NCBI GenBank assembly: GCA_018268465.1
Contig: JAFDWN010000002.1
Coordinates: forward strand, 283,154 to 347,153
Length of the DNA stretch: 64,000 nt
Source of the DNA: Actinomycetota bacterium
Lineage (GTDB): Bacteria; Actinomycetota; Actinomycetes; Mycobacteriales; Mycobacteriaceae
Direction of reading: 5' to 3'
Shown here: piece by piece, positions 17,777 through 27,181 of the stretch
Position numbering within the stretch: position 1 is the first letter of the stretch
Layout of the letters: every line of letters begins with the position of its first letter
Program-made: the position numbers and the translations under genes
The notes under the pieces: model-generated
The model's input: only the letters and a program-made list of their open reading frames with translations
Database searches by the model: none
Told to the model about the DNA's origin: nothing

Positions 17777-18865
17777 TCAGTGCGTGGGGACCATGGCGCC
17801 GGCGCCCACCCGGGGCAGCACCTCGTCGATGAACAGCGACAGCGATCGATCCGAGATCTCGGGTGTCATGAATCCGAAGTTGAACAGCAACGCCATGTGC
17901 TGGACGCCGATTGCGCCATATTGAGCCAGTTGTTCTGCCACCGATTCGGGGGAGCCGATGATCATGGCGCGTTCCAGGAATTCGTCGGGATTCTGCGGAG
18001 AGACGCCGACCACGCTCTTGAGGTGCTTGGCGTCGCGCAGCCCGGACACGAGGCTGAAGCTGCGCTTCTGGTTTTCGGCCATCAGGGTGAGCCGTTCGCG
18101 GATCTCGCGTTCGGCCTGCGCGTCGGTGTCGGCGACGTAGACCTGCTTCTGCACCAGGCTCCAGCGGAGCCGCTCGGCGATGGTGGCGTCGTCGTGTCCG
18201 GACTCGGCCAGGGCGTCTTCGTAGGCTCGCCACCAGGTGGCCAGCACGTCGGGAGTCTCCCGTGCGGTGAAGAAGTACCAGCCCTTGTGGCCGGTCCAGC
18301 GGGCGCCGTCGATGCTCTGGGTGGCCCTGGCGAACGGCGGGTGCGTGCGATGGAAGCCCGACGGCATGATGCGGGTGTGCAGGACGCCGCGCTCGAACTC
18401 CGTCTCCCAGGTCAGCGCCGGGTCGCCGGGCGACTTGGCCAGCGCGCGCTCCAGGATGTCCAGGTTGTGCAGCATCGCCTCGTGCCGGGTGCTGGGGTCA
18501 CGGCCGAGGCCGGCGTATTCCACGGGTGATCCGCCGGGGGCGAACCCGACGATCACCCGCCCCTTGGTGAGGACGTCGATGAGATTGCACTTCTGCGCCA
18601 GGCGCAGCGGGTTGTGCAGGGTGGGCACCGCCACCGCCATGGTGAACATGGTGGTGGCGGGCACCTGACTCGCCAGGTGCGCGGCGAGCATGAAGTTGTC
18701 CCCGTAGGTGTTGTAGCCGGAGAAGTGGTGTTCGGTGAGCGTGACGCCGGCGAATCCCGCGTGGGTGGCGCCGACCGCCTGGCGGATGAGCGTGTCGATG
18801 ATCTGCACGTCCTCGTGGGGGCCGCGCGTCTGGGCGTTGAGGTAGAGCGAGAACTTCATGGTCAT
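17777..18865 (-). CDS. LLM-class flavin-dependent monooxygenase-like protein
   Basis: A 362-residue member of the bacterial luciferase-like family. Typical signatures are VTLTEHHFSGYN near residue 45, the strand PLRLAQKCNLIDVLTKGRVIVG, and GSPESVAEQLAQY near residue 315. The EHHF and length of about 360 point to the FMNH2-dependent monooxygenase branch (luciferase, alkanesulfonate or limonene types) rather than to short F420 enzymes. It is the first gene of the ABC-transporter operon, as SsuD is in some sulfonate operons. ATG 18865 is chosen; ATG 18859 is the alternative. Two palindromes abut each other just upstream and probably control the operon. Confidence 0.85.
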   Translation of the reverse strand: MTMKFSLYLNAQTRGPHEDVQIIDTLIRQAVGATHAGFAGVTLTEHHFSGYNTYGDNFMLAAHLASQVPATTMFTMAVAVPTLHNPLRLAQKCNLIDVLTKGRVIVGFAPGGSPVEYAGLGRDPSTRHEAMLHNLDILERALAKSPGDPALTWETEFERGVLHTRIMPSGFHRTHPPFARATQSIDGARWTGHKGWYFFTARETPDVLATWWRAYEDALAESGHDDATIAERLRWSLVQKQVYVADTDAQAEREIRERLTLMAENQKRSFSLVSGLRDAKHLKSVVGVSPQNPDEFLERAMIIGSPESVAEQLAQYGAIGVQHMALLFNFGFMTPEISDRSLSLFIDEVLPRVGAGAMVPTH

Positions 18866-18895
18866 GTGCGGATCCGTCCAGGTCGTGCCGTCTCG

Positions 18896-18924
18896 TTGAC
18901 TCGAAGTCAAGTGGCGGCCGCCAC
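18896..18924. promoter_or_regulatory. Two abutting palindromes before the LLM/ABC operon
   Basis: TTGACTCGAAGTCAA (18896-18910, 6-bp arms around CGA) is followed directly by the perfect 14-bp palindrome GTGGCGGCCGCCAC (18911-18924). They begin 31 bp upstream of the LLM start. Such symmetry suggests dimeric regulator sites; the regulator is not known. Confidence 0.5.
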
Positions 18925-19160
18925 ATCGGACAATTCAGTGTGAACTATTCCACTGGCACGCTCCGCCGAGATCGGTGTTTCGGCACGTTGTCGTCGCGCA
19001 AGCGTGCCGTAAGCCTGATCTCGGCGCCCGTCGGCGACCCTGCGGGCGATCTCCACCCGATCTCCACACAACCTCCAAGCATCGCCCCCCTGCTGCCCGG
19101 CACGATCGATCCGTCAACACCAACAGGGCGGACCGGCCCTCGGGCACAAGGGGTTTCACC

Positions 19161-19538
19161 ATGAACGACACGACCGACGCGACACCAACCCGCCGCGGGG
19201 AGCTGGCGGAGGGACTCGGGAACGGACCGACCCTGCGCTCGGCGCTGCTGACGCTCACCGCACTGGCGGCGGGGGCGATCGCGGCGATGCTCGTGCCGGT
19301 GGCGGTGGCCAACGCGGAGTCGGCGGTGGTCACCATCGGTCAACTCGAGGCCCAGGGGTTCGACGTCCGGCTCGACCGGATCGGAAGCGCACCGCTGGAC
19401 CAGTGCGAGGTGACCAGCGTCAGGAATCCGCAGGAGCGCACGCAATTGGTCGAGGTGGACGGCCGGCGGGGCCGAGATGTCCTCGTGCCCATCGTCATCG
19501 CGCGCACGATCACGGTGTCGCTGAACTGCACGCGTTGA
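19161..19538 (+). CDS. Exported small protein of mycobacterial type
   Basis: A 125-residue protein with a charged N-terminus (about 27 residues), one hydrophobic helix (about 28-50, ALLTLTALAAGAIAAMLVPVAV) ending in ANAES, and an extracytoplasmic domain of about 75 residues with two cysteines (QCEVTS and LNCTR) that may form a disulfide. The mature start VVTIGQLEAQGFDVRLDRIG has a PASTA-like look. ATG 19161 was chosen as the first codon before the conserved part; the frame upstream is not gene-like. Function unknown. Confidence 0.7.
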   Translation: MNDTTDATPTRRGELAEGLGNGPTLRSALLTLTALAAGAIAAMLVPVAVANAESAVVTIGQLEAQGFDVRLDRIGSAPLDQCEVTSVRNPQERTQLVEVDGRRGRDVLVPIVIARTITVSLNCTR

Positions 19539-19582
19539 CCGGCCACGCCCGGAGCGGGCCCGGGATGTGGGAGCATCGGCGC

Positions 19583-20320
19583 ATGACCGATCAGGACGAC
19601 CCGGAGGCCCGGATCCGGGATCTGGAGCGTCCCCTCGCCGACCGGGCCCGCACCTCGGAGCTGGGCATGGGCGGTACCCACGCGGATCACCCGCCTGCGC
19701 CCCCGCGGCCGTACGGCACTCCTCCCCCGCCGCCCTGGTCGTACGGCGCCCCGCCGCCGCAGTCGCCATGGCCGTACGGCCCGCCGGTGCCCGCCCACAC
19801 CAACCGGACACCGCGCACGCTCATCACGGTCCTCGCGGTCGGGGCGCTGGTCGTCGCGGCCGGTGTGGCCGCGTTCCTGATGTTCGGCACGGGTGCGGTG
19901 ACCGTCGGCACGGGCCGCCCGACGGCGTCCAGCGGAGGCGGGAGCATCCCCGGACACCCGTCGACCACCCGGCCGCCGCGCACCGCGGCGCCGACCGCTG
20001 CGGCACCGACCGCCGCGGCGCCGTCTCCTGCCGAGCCGACACCTACGGTGGTGCAGGGCGGCTCGCTCAGCATCGCCGGAATCGACACGAACCGGACTGT
20101 CGTGTGCGACAACGGTTCGGTCAGCGTCAGCGGCGTCGACAACACCATCGTGATCCTCGGACACTGTGCGGCGCTGACGGTCTCGGGCACCGGCAACATC
20201 GTGACCGTCGAATCGGCCGGCACCATCGGGGTGTCGGGTTTCACCAACCGGGTGACATTCCGTTCGGGCACACCGCAGATCGACACCTCGGGGCTGTCCA
20301 ACATCGTCGAACAGGGCTGA
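19583..20320 (+). CDS. DUF3060-type membrane-anchored protein
   Basis: A 245-residue protein: a cytoplasmic proline-rich region (about residues 35-75, PPPPPWSYGAPPPQSPWPYG), one membrane helix (about 82-105, LITVLAVGALVVAAGVAAFLM), a Thr/Ala/Pro linker, and a C-terminal domain of short beta repeats (SIAGIDTNRTVVC, SVSGVDNTIVILGHC, TVSGTGNIVTVES) typical of DUF3060. This looks like a small right-handed beta-helix outside the membrane with a likely disulfide. The family is common in mycobacteria and has no assigned function. It converges on the PaaK-like gene with eight bases between. Confidence 0.78.
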   Translation: MTDQDDPEARIRDLERPLADRARTSELGMGGTHADHPPAPPRPYGTPPPPPWSYGAPPPQSPWPYGPPVPAHTNRTPRTLITVLAVGALVVAAGVAAFLMFGTGAVTVGTGRPTASSGGGSIPGHPSTTRPPRTAAPTAAAPTAAAPSPAEPTPTVVQGGSLSIAGIDTNRTVVCDNGSVSVSGVDNTIVILGHCAALTVSGTGNIVTVESAGTIGVSGFTNRVTFRSGTPQIDTSGLSNIVEQG

Positions 20321-20328
20321 TCGGTCCG

Positions 20329-21717
20329 CTACGGCAGCGGCACGAAGCGTTTGAGTTTCCCCGTGGCCCGGTGCCGTTCGATGCGCTCCACCGCCGCGAC
20401 CCGGATCGACGCGCCGGGCATCCCGTGCCTGCGCAGCGCGTCGGTCACCGCCACGGTCAGCGCCGCGGTATCGGGATCGCCGACCACCGCGATGTCGGCA
20501 CCGGCGGCGGTCTGGCACACCTGATACTCCGAGACCCGCCGGTCGGTTCCCAGCACGTAGCGGAACACGCTGGCGGGCACCGTGATCGCACCGTAGGTGA
20601 AATCGTCGTCGCGACGGCCCTCGACGTCGGCGACCCGCGCGAAGGCACTTCCGCACGGGCAGCGTCCGGGCAGGGTGGCGATGCGGTCGCCGAGGTCGTA
20701 GCGGATGAACGGGAAGGTCCGGTTGGCCAGACCCGTCGCGAGCGTGCGGGCCGCGGGCTCATCGGGTCCGACGGGGACGCCGTTCTCGTCGACCCGTTCC
20801 AGCACCACCTCGTCCTCGCAGATGTGCAGTCCGCCGCCGTAGCCGCAGCCGACCGCCTGGACACCGATTTCGGTTGAGCCCCAAAGATTGTGGATCCGGG
20901 CGCCCCAGGCCGCGGCGATGGCGTCGCGGTCCTCTGGCACCAGCGGTTCGGAATTGGTGCTGACCCGCACCGGGTGGATGTCCAGATCGCCCGCCGACGC
21001 GGCGCGGGCCAGGCGCCCGACCACCGACGCGTACCCGACGAGGTGGGTGGGGTCGGCCTTGGCCACAGCGGCCAGCACCTCGTCGAACGGCGCGCCCACC
21101 CCGATCACCACCGTCTGCATCCCGTCGGCGGTCGGCACGTCGAACAACGGCGTGCTGGCATGGGGTGGCCCACCGGCCGACAGCACGGCCAGCAGCGCCG
21201 GTCGCCGCAGCGGTGTGCGCCGTTCCTCGCGTGCCTGCGTCCGCCAGGCCAGCCCGCACGCGGCGATGAAGAACGGCCAGTCCCATGCGTAGACACCCCG
21301 CACTCCGCTCGACCCGCCCGAGCTGAAGATCTGCTCGTCGCCGCGGGTGTAGGAAAACCACTGCTGGCCGGCCAGCACGCGCTCGGCGCCGGCCCGGTCG
21401 AGACCGTCGGCGGTGACGATGGCATCCCACTGGTCCTGCGCCTGGTCTTTGGTCATCACCGGGATCGACGCGAGGTCGGCCACCGTCGCCGTGTCCGGGT
21501 CGACCCGGCGAAGACGGCGCGCGTGAAACGGCGACCGTTCCCGCGCGTAACCCAGCAGGGCCCGCAACCGCTGCCGCTGGTGGTGGTCGATCTCCTCACG
21601 CGACCAGCCCAGGCGCCCGACGTGATCGTCCAGTGCGGCTCGCACGGCGGCCAGGTGGGCGGTGCGCATCCGCTCGTATGACGCACGGGCATCACGTTCC
21701 GCCGCACCGCCGCTCAC
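20329..21717 (-). CDS. Phenylacetate-CoA-ligase-like adenylate-forming enzyme
   Basis: A 462-residue protein of the PaaK/coenzyme F390 synthetase branch of adenylating enzymes. The ATP loop reads FSSGGSSGVRG, then comes NLWGSTEIG (A5-like motif), RYDLGDR (A7-like) and a terminal ATGKLKRFV (A10 lysine). It would activate an aryl or other carboxylate as acyl-AMP and pass it to CoA or another acceptor. No phenylacetate pathway gene is adjacent, so the substrate is open. GTG 21717 was preferred because conserved sequence begins just after it; an ATG at 21789 adds 24 Gly/Pro-rich residues and is possible. Confidence 0.8.
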   Translation of the reverse strand: MSGGAAERDARASYERMRTAHLAAVRAALDDHVGRLGWSREEIDHHQRQRLRALLGYARERSPFHARRLRRVDPDTATVADLASIPVMTKDQAQDQWDAIVTADGLDRAGAERVLAGQQWFSYTRGDEQIFSSGGSSGVRGVYAWDWPFFIAACGLAWRTQAREERRTPLRRPALLAVLSAGGPPHASTPLFDVPTADGMQTVVIGVGAPFDEVLAAVAKADPTHLVGYASVVGRLARAASAGDLDIHPVRVSTNSEPLVPEDRDAIAAAWGARIHNLWGSTEIGVQAVGCGYGGGLHICEDEVVLERVDENGVPVGPDEPAARTLATGLANRTFPFIRYDLGDRIATLPGRCPCGSAFARVADVEGRRDDDFTYGAITVPASVFRYVLGTDRRVSEYQVCQTAAGADIAVVGDPDTAALTVAVTDALRRHGMPGASIRVAAVERIERHRATGKLKRFVPLP

Positions 21718-21889
21718 CGGCCAGAGTGTCGCATACGGTGGCCCGGCACCGGCGGTGAATGGGCCCGGCGGTGACGCCGACCCATCCATTTTGGTAACCG
21801 ATCAGTGTCGTGGCGCCGGTTAGCGCGGCGGGATACGCCCGGTGGCATTAGCGTGAATTCCTCGCGGCAGGCCGAGATAGGAGTGAACC

Positions 21890-23368
21890 ATGCGATCCGA
21901 GAGTTCAGCGACCGTGCGATGTCGAGGTGCCGGACGGCCGAGGCGCAGGCTCGCCGCGCTTATCGCCGCCGTCCTCGTCGCCGTATTCGGCACCGGCCTG
22001 CTCGCCCCGGCCACCGCGTCCGCCGACGGCGAGACGTATCTCATCGCCACTGACATCACCTTTGCACCATTCGAATTCCAGGACGAGAACGGCAATTTCG
22101 TCGGGATCGACATCGATCTCATCAACGAGATCGCCAAGAACCAGAACTTCAACGTCACCATCAAGCCGCTGGGCTTCGATGCGGCACTGCAGGCCGTCCA
22201 GGCCAATCAGGCCGACGGCGTCATCGCGGGCATGTCGATCACCGACGAACGCAAAAAGGTGTTCGACTTCTCCGAGCCGTACTTCGAATCCGGCGTGCAG
22301 ATGGCGGTGCTGGCGACCAACAACGAGATCAAGTCCTACGAGGATCTGCGCGGTAAGCGGGTCGCCGTCAAGAACGGCACCGAAGGCGCCGACTTCGCCG
22401 AGTCCATCAAGGACAAGTACGGTTTCACGACCGTCTACTTCGCCGACTCGGCCTCGATGTACGACGAGGTGCGCACCGGCAATTCCCAGGCCATCTTCGA
22501 CGACTACCCGGTGCTGCAGTACGGCATCGCTCAGGGCAACGGGTTTAAGACCGTCACCCCCAAGGAGAAGGGCTCCAGTTACGGCTTCGCGGTCAACAAG
22601 GGCCAGAACGCCGAACTGCTGCAGAAGTTCAACACCGGCCTGAACAACCTGCGTGAGTCGGGCCGCTACGACGAGATCATCAACAGCTACCTGGGCGCGG
22701 GCGCCACCGAATCGGACAACTCGTTCCTGGGCCTGCTCAAGAGCACCTTCCCGCTGTTGATGGAAGGCCTCAAGATGACGATCATCTTGACGGTCGTCTC
22801 GATCGCGATCGCGCTGGTGCTCGGTGTGGCCTTCGGCCTGATGCGGGTGTCGCGGTCGATCTGGATGCGCGCCATCGGCACCACCTACGTGGACATCTTC
22901 CGCGGTACCCCGTTGCTGGTGCAGGCGTTCTTCATCTACTTCGGCATTCCCGCCGCGCTGGGTTTCCAGATGTCGGCGCTGACGGCGGGCATCATCACGC
23001 TGTCGCTCAACGCCGGCGCCTACATGACCGAAATCGTGCGCGGCGGCATCCAATCGGTCGACAAGGGCCAGATGGAGGCGTCCCGCAGCCTCGGTATCGG
23101 CTACCTGCCGACGATGCGTAAGGTGATTCTGCCGCAGGCGATCCGGACCATGATCCCGTCGTATATCAACCAGTTCGTCATCACGCTGAAGGACACCTCG
23201 ATTCTGTCGGTCATCGGCATCGCCGAACTGACCCAGACCGGGCGGATCATCATCGCCCGCAACTTCCAGTCCTTCAACATGTGGCTGATCATCGGGATCA
23301 TCTACTTCATCGTCATCATGGCGCTCACCAAGCTCTCGGATCGCCTCGAGAAAAGGATCTCGAAATGA
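21890..23368 (+). CDS. Fused amino-acid ABC binding protein and permease (GlnH-GlnP type)
   Basis: A 492-residue fusion. After a twin-arginine-looking, arginine-rich signal (about residues 1-44) comes a family-3 solute-binding domain (about 48-275, [20 protein letters not shown] and [22 protein letters not shown]), then a His/Glu/Gln-type permease domain (about 290-490) with the EAA loop [24 protein letters not shown]. The fold keeps the binding domain tethered to the channel, as in GlnP of lactic acid bacteria. It overlaps glnQ as ATGA. Substrate is likely glutamine, glutamate or another polar amino acid; specificity cannot be read here. Confidence 0.92.
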   Translation: MRSESSATVRCRGAGRPRRRLAALIAAVLVAVFGTGLLAPATASADGETYLIATDITFAPFEFQDENGNFVGIDIDLINEIAKNQNFNVTIKPLGFDAALQAVQANQADGVIAGMSITDERKKVFDFSEPYFESGVQMAVLATNNEIKSYEDLRGKRVAVKNGTEGADFAESIKDKYGFTTVYFADSASMYDEVRTGNSQAIFDDYPVLQYGIAQGNGFKTVTPKEKGSSYGFAVNKGQNAELLQKFNTGLNNLRESGRYDEIINSYLGAGATESDNSFLGLLKSTFPLLMEGLKMTIILTVVSIAIALVLGVAFGLMRVSRSIWMRAIGTTYVDIFRGTPLLVQAFFIYFGIPAALGFQMSALTAGIITLSLNAGAYMTEIVRGGIQSVDKGQMEASRSLGIGYLPTMRKVILPQAIRTMIPSYINQFVITLKDTSILSVIGIAELTQTGRIIIARNFQSFNMWLIIGIIYFIVIMALTKLSDRLEKRISK

Positions 23369-24138
23369 ACGAACTCGTCCCCGACGCCGCGGCGGCCGAA
23401 CCGCCGGGCACCGTGAAGATCCGCATCGAGGGCCTGAAGAAGGCGTTCGGTGAACTGGTGGTGCTCGACGGCATCGACACCACCATCAGCCAGGGCGAGG
23501 TGGTCTGCGTCATCGGGCCGTCCGGTTCGGGCAAGTCGACCTTCCTGCGCTGCCTGAACAAGCTGGAGGACATCACCGCCGGCAAGGTCGTCGTCGACGA
23601 ATTCGACCTGACGGATCCCAAGGTGGATCTGGACAAGGTGCGCCAGCACATCGGGATGGTGTTCCAGCATTTCAACCTGTTCCCGCACATGTCGGTGATC
23701 GAGAACGTCACGCTGGCGCCCTTGCTGACCAAGAAGATGGACAAGGCGGCCGCGGAGAAGCGCGCCATGGAGCTGCTCGGGCAGGTGGGCCTCGCCGAGA
23801 AGGCCAACGTCAAACCGGCCACCCTGTCGGGCGGGCAGAAGCAGCGTGTCGCGATCGCCAGGGCGCTGGCGATGAATCCGTCGATCATGCTGTTCGACGA
23901 GGCCACCAGCGCCCTGGACCCCGAGATGGTCGGGGACGTGCTGCAGGTGCTGCGCGACCTGGCCGAGGGCGGGATGACGATGGTGGTCGTCACCCACGAG
24001 ATGGGGTTTGCCAGGGAGGTGTCGTCCCGGGTGATCTTCATGGCCGACGGCAATATCGTCGAGGATGACAGCCCCAACGAGGTGTTCGGCAACCCGAAGC
24101 ATCCCCGCCTGCAGGAATTCCTGTCGAAGGTGTTGTGA
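23365..24138 (+). CDS. glnQ: Polar amino-acid ABC transporter ATPase GlnQ
   Basis: A 257-residue ATPase with Walker [11 protein letters not shown] loop [13 protein letters not shown], signature [19 protein letters not shown], Walker [15 protein letters not shown] and switch [11 protein letters not shown]. These are typical of GlnQ/HisP. Its ATG overlaps the stop of the binding-protein/permease fusion, so the two form a complete importer. A short GC hairpin follows at 24181. Confidence 0.93.
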   Translation: MNELVPDAAAAEPPGTVKIRIEGLKKAFGELVVLDGIDTTISQGEVVCVIGPSGSGKSTFLRCLNKLEDITAGKVVVDEFDLTDPKVDLDKVRQHIGMVFQHFNLFPHMSVIENVTLAPLLTKKMDKAAAEKRAMELLGQVGLAEKANVKPATLSGGQKQRVAIARALAMNPSIMLFDEATSALDPEMVGDVLQVLRDLAEGGMTMVVVTHEMGFAREVSSRVIFMADGNIVEDDSPNEVFGNPKHPRLQEFLSKVL

Positions 24139-24180
24139 GCGGACCGGGCCGGCGGATCGGAGATCATAGGAATTCCATAA

Positions 24181-24194
24181 CCGCCGCTTGGCGG
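24181..24194 (+). terminator. Short hairpin after glnQ
   Basis: CCGCC-GCTT-GGCGG stands 43 bases past the glnQ stop. The stem is only 5 bp, so termination here is tentative. Confidence 0.35.
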
Positions 24195-24225
24195 CTCCTC
24201 AGTGTGCTGGGGCACTGTGGACACC

Positions 24226-24492
24226 ATGACCGGTCCGACCACGACACCGACACCGTCCGCCCGCGCCGCGCGTGCGCATCGTCGCGGTCTGGCCACCCGG
24301 ATCGTCGTCGCGGCCGGGTTCGGTGCGCTGCTCCTGGCGCTCATGTGGTCCGGGCCGGGGTGGGCCCAGTGGGCGGCGACGGCGGTCGCGTTCGTCACCG
24401 CACTGGCGGTCCTGGCCGTCGGGGAGGTCGGCTGGGAGCAGACCGTCGCGACGGCCCGCAGCGCCGGCCTGGTCGCTCGTCCGCACGCGTAG
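24226..24492 (+). CDS. Small two-helix membrane protein
   Basis: An 88-residue protein with a Thr/Ala/Arg-rich leader, two hydrophobic helices (about residues 27-43 and 47-65) and a short tail. ATG 24226 was chosen, an alternative ATG lies at 24202, and no strong ribosome binding site is seen before either. It sits alone between glnQ and an APC permease and is followed by a GC hairpin. Function unknown; it may be a mycobacterial membrane accessory protein. Confidence 0.5.
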   Translation: MTGPTTTPTPSARAARAHRRGLATRIVVAAGFGALLLALMWSGPGWAQWAATAVAFVTALAVLAVGEVGWEQTVATARSAGLVARPHA

Positions 24493-24537
24493 CCGAACAC
24501 CTCGCGGAACACGCCACCGAACGAGCCCGGCCGATCG

Positions 24538-24555
24538 CCCGGCCTGCGGGCCGGG
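24538..24555 (+). terminator. GC hairpin
   Basis: CCCGGCC-TGCG-GGCCGGG forms a 7-bp perfect stem between the small membrane protein gene and the APC permease gene. It has no T run. Confidence 0.45.
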
Positions 24556-24604
24556 ACTTCGCTAGCATCAGGTGCCTATTGGCCCCGAACCTGGCGAGGT
24601 CCCC

Positions 24605-26140
24605 ATGCAGATAGAGGCGCACGACCCGCACCATCTTCCCGAGAAGGACCTTCAGGACAAGGGGCTTTCGCACAACGCCGTCGGCCTGCTGGGCGGCACC
24701 GTGCTGGGCATCTCGTCCGTGGCACCGGCGTACGCCCTGACGGCCACCATCGGCATCCTCGTCGCCGAGGCGGGATCGAAGATGGCGGTGGTGATCATCG
24801 CCGGATTCCTGCCGATGTTCTTCGCTGCCTACGCGTATCGCGAGTTCAACAAGGTGGCGCCCGACTGCGGCACGTCCTTCACCTGGACCACCAAGGCGTT
24901 CGGTCCGTACATCGGCTGGTTGGGCGGCTGGGCCGCGGTGCTGGCCACCATCATCGTGCTGTCCAACCTCGCCGGTGTCGCCGTGCAGTTCTTCTACCAA
25001 TTCATCGGTGATCTCTTCGGCAACCCGGACATCTCCACGCTGTGGCAGAACCCGGTGATCAACGTGCTGACCTGTCTGGCCTTCCTCGCCGCCGCCACCG
25101 CCGTCGCCTACCGCGGGATCACCACCACCGAACGCGTCCAATTCGTGCTGGTGGGATTCCAGATGGTGGTGCTGCTGGCGTTCGCGGTCTTCGCGATCGC
25201 CAAATCGGGCTCGTCGGAGACGGGCGTCGAGTTCAGCTTCGACTGGTTCAGCCCGGCGGGTCTGACCATGTCGGCGTTCATCGCGGGGCTGTCCGGTTCG
25301 ATCTTCGCGTTCTGGGGCTGGGACACCGCGCTGACGGTCAACGAGGAGTCCAAGGATTCCGACAAGACGCCGGGCCGGGCGGCGCTGCTGTGCGTGGTGT
25401 CGATCCTGCTCACCTATCTGCTCGTCGCGTGCGCGACGCAGATGTATGCCGGCGTCGGCGACGAAGGGCTCGGCCTGGGCAACGAAGAGATCGCCGACAA
25501 CGTGTTCGGGGCGCTGGCCGAGCCGGTGCTCGGCGGGCCGCTGCACCTGTTCCTGTTCCTGGCCGTGCTGGCGTCGAGCGCGGCCAGCCTGATCACCACG
25601 TTCCTGCCGACGTCGCGGACGATGCTGGCGATGGGGACCTACAAGGCGTTCCCGACGCGTTTCGCCGCCATCCACCCCCGCTTCCTGACGCCGTCGTTCG
25701 CGACGGTCGCCGCGGGCGTCGGTGCGGCGGTGTTCTATTCGACGCTGACGTTCCTCAGCGAGAGTGTGCTGACCGACACCATCTATTCGCTGGGCATCAT
25801 GATCTGCTTCTACTACGGCCTCACCGCGTTCGGCTGCATCTGGTACTTCCGCAACGAATTGTTCGCCAGCTTCGGCAGTTTCATCTTCAAGTTCCTGTTC
25901 CCGCTGCTGGGTGGGCTGGGCCTGCTGTCGGTATTCCTGATCACGCTGCGCGACAGCGCCTCACCGGACTACGGCAGCGGTGCGAGTATCGGCGGCGTCG
26001 GGCTGGTGCTCATCCTCGGGCTCGGGCTGATCGTGGTCGGCGTGGCGTTCATGCTCGTGATGCGTGCGCGCCAACCTGAGTTCTTCCGCGGCGAGACGCT
26101 GCGTAAGGACACCCCCGTACTCGTCGTCGACGAACCGTAG
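24605..26140 (+). CDS. APC-family amino-acid permease
   Basis: A 511-residue membrane protein with about 12-14 helices of the amino acid-polyamine-organocation superfamily. Marks are GLLGGTVLGISSVAPAYAL in TM1 (the unwound G-[ST]-x-x-G region), FAAYAYREFNKVAPDCGTSF in TM2-3, and FWGWDTALTVNEES in TM6. It would import an amino acid or related solute with protons. ATG 24605 has GAGG six bases upstream. No neighbouring metabolic gene tells the substrate. Confidence 0.9.
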   Translation: MQIEAHDPHHLPEKDLQDKGLSHNAVGLLGGTVLGISSVAPAYALTATIGILVAEAGSKMAVVIIAGFLPMFFAAYAYREFNKVAPDCGTSFTWTTKAFGPYIGWLGGWAAVLATIIVLSNLAGVAVQFFYQFIGDLFGNPDISTLWQNPVINVLTCLAFLAAATAVAYRGITTTERVQFVLVGFQMVVLLAFAVFAIAKSGSSETGVEFSFDWFSPAGLTMSAFIAGLSGSIFAFWGWDTALTVNEESKDSDKTPGRAALLCVVSILLTYLLVACATQMYAGVGDEGLGLGNEEIADNVFGALAEPVLGGPLHLFLFLAVLASSAASLITTFLPTSRTMLAMGTYKAFPTRFAAIHPRFLTPSFATVAAGVGAAVFYSTLTFLSESVLTDTIYSLGIMICFYYGLTAFGCIWYFRNELFASFGSFIFKFLFPLLGGLGLLSVFLITLRDSASPDYGSGASIGGVGLVLILGLGLIVVGVAFMLVMRARQPEFFRGETLRKDTPVLVVDEP

Positions 26141-26209
26141 TCGACCGGGGCGGCCCCCTGGTGGCCCGCCCTGGTGAAAACGGCGTGCCAAATGTCGGTG
26201 CCCCGGGCT

Positions 26210-26221
26210 ACCGTCGGTGCC
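26210..26221 (+). promoter_or_regulatory. Leaderless promoter of the DrrA-like gene
   Basis: TACCGT (a TANNNT -10 box, about 26210-26215) ends a few bases before the GTG at 26222, the spacing expected when transcription starts at the start codon. No ribosome binding site is present, in agreement. Confidence 0.5.
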
Positions 26222-27181
26222 GTGTCCGCCCCCGCCATCGAAGCTCTCGAACTACGCAAGGTCTTCGGCGAGCAGGTCGCGGTCGACGGCATCAGCTTCG
26301 CCGTGCCGCACGGCACGGTGCTGGGCCTGCTCGGGCCCAACGGAGCCGGCAAGACCACGACGGTGCGGATGATGACCACCCTGTCGGTGCCCACCGCCGG
26401 CACCGCCCGGGTGGCCGGGTACGACGTGCGCACCCACCCCGAGATGGTGCGCGCCAGCATGGGCCTGACGGGGCAGGCCGCGACCGTCGACGAACTGCTC
26501 ACCGGCCGCGAGAACATCCGGATGATCGGCAGCCTGTACGGCATCCGCCGCAGGGAGCTCGAGCGGCTCGCCGGCGAACTGCTGGAGCGTTTCTCCATCG
26601 CCGATGCCGCCGACCGGGTCGTCAAGGGGTATTCGGGGGGTATGCGCAGGCGGCTGGATCTCGCGGTGAGCCTCATCGCCGCGCCGCCGGTGCTATTCCT
26701 CGACGAGCCGACCACCGGACTGGACCCCCGCAGTCGCACCGAGCTGTGGGAGGTGCTGCGCGGACTCGTCGCCGGCGGCACCACACTGCTGCTCACCACG
26801 CAGTACCTCGAAGAGGCCGATCAGCTGGCCGACAACATCGTCGTCATCGACCACGGCCGCATCATCGCCGAGGGCACGCCGCTGCAGCTCAAACAACAGG
26901 CGGGTAACGCCAGTCTGGTGGTCACGGTGTCGCACGGCGACGACATCCCCGCCGCCCGCGCCATCATCGGCAGGACGGGCGCCGACGTATTCGTCGACGT
27001 GGGCGCCCGCCGGCTGACCGCCCCCGCGGACGGGCTGGCCGATATGACACGGGTGGCGGGATGGCTGCAGGACAGCCGCATCGACGTCGACGACATCGGC
27101 CTGAGCCGGCCCAGTCTCGACGACGTGTTCCTGTCCCTGACGGGTCACCGGTCCGCCGGAGCAGAGGAGACTGACGCATGA
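26222..27181 (+). CDS. DrrA-type drug/lipid export ABC ATPase
   Basis: A 319-residue ATPase with Walker A GPNGAGKTTT, signature YSGGMRRRLDLAVSL, Walker B VLFLDEPTTGLDPRSR and switch LLTTQYLEEADQLAD. The last is the daunorubicin-resistance (DrrA) subfamily hallmark, and the C-terminal extension of about 90 residues (PSLDDVFLSLTGH) is also typical. GTG 26222 is preferred over an upstream ATG at 26174 because the added residues do not fit the family and a -10 box sits where a leaderless start needs it. The stop overlaps the permease gene (ATGA). In mycobacteria relatives export lipids such as phthiocerol dimycocerosate or drugs; the substrate here is unknown. Confidence 0.9.
   Translation: MSAPAIEALELRKVFGEQVAVDGISFAVPHGTVLGLLGPNGAGKTTTVRMMTTLSVPTAGTARVAGYDVRTHPEMVRASMGLTGQAATVDELLTGRENIRMIGSLYGIRRRELERLAGELLERFSIADAADRVVKGYSGGMRRRLDLAVSLIAAPPVLFLDEPTTGLDPRSRTELWEVLRGLVAGGTTLLLTTQYLEEADQLADNIVVIDHGRIIAEGTPLQLKQQAGNASLVVTVSHGDDIPAARAIIGRTGADVFVDVGARRLTAPADGLADMTRVAGWLQDSRIDVDDIGLSRPSLDDVFLSLTGHRSAGAEETDA

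Noticed and set aside
18881-18910. TTGAC at the palindrome as a -35 promoter box
   Set aside because: No fitting -10 hexamer is found 16-19 bases further along the minus strand.
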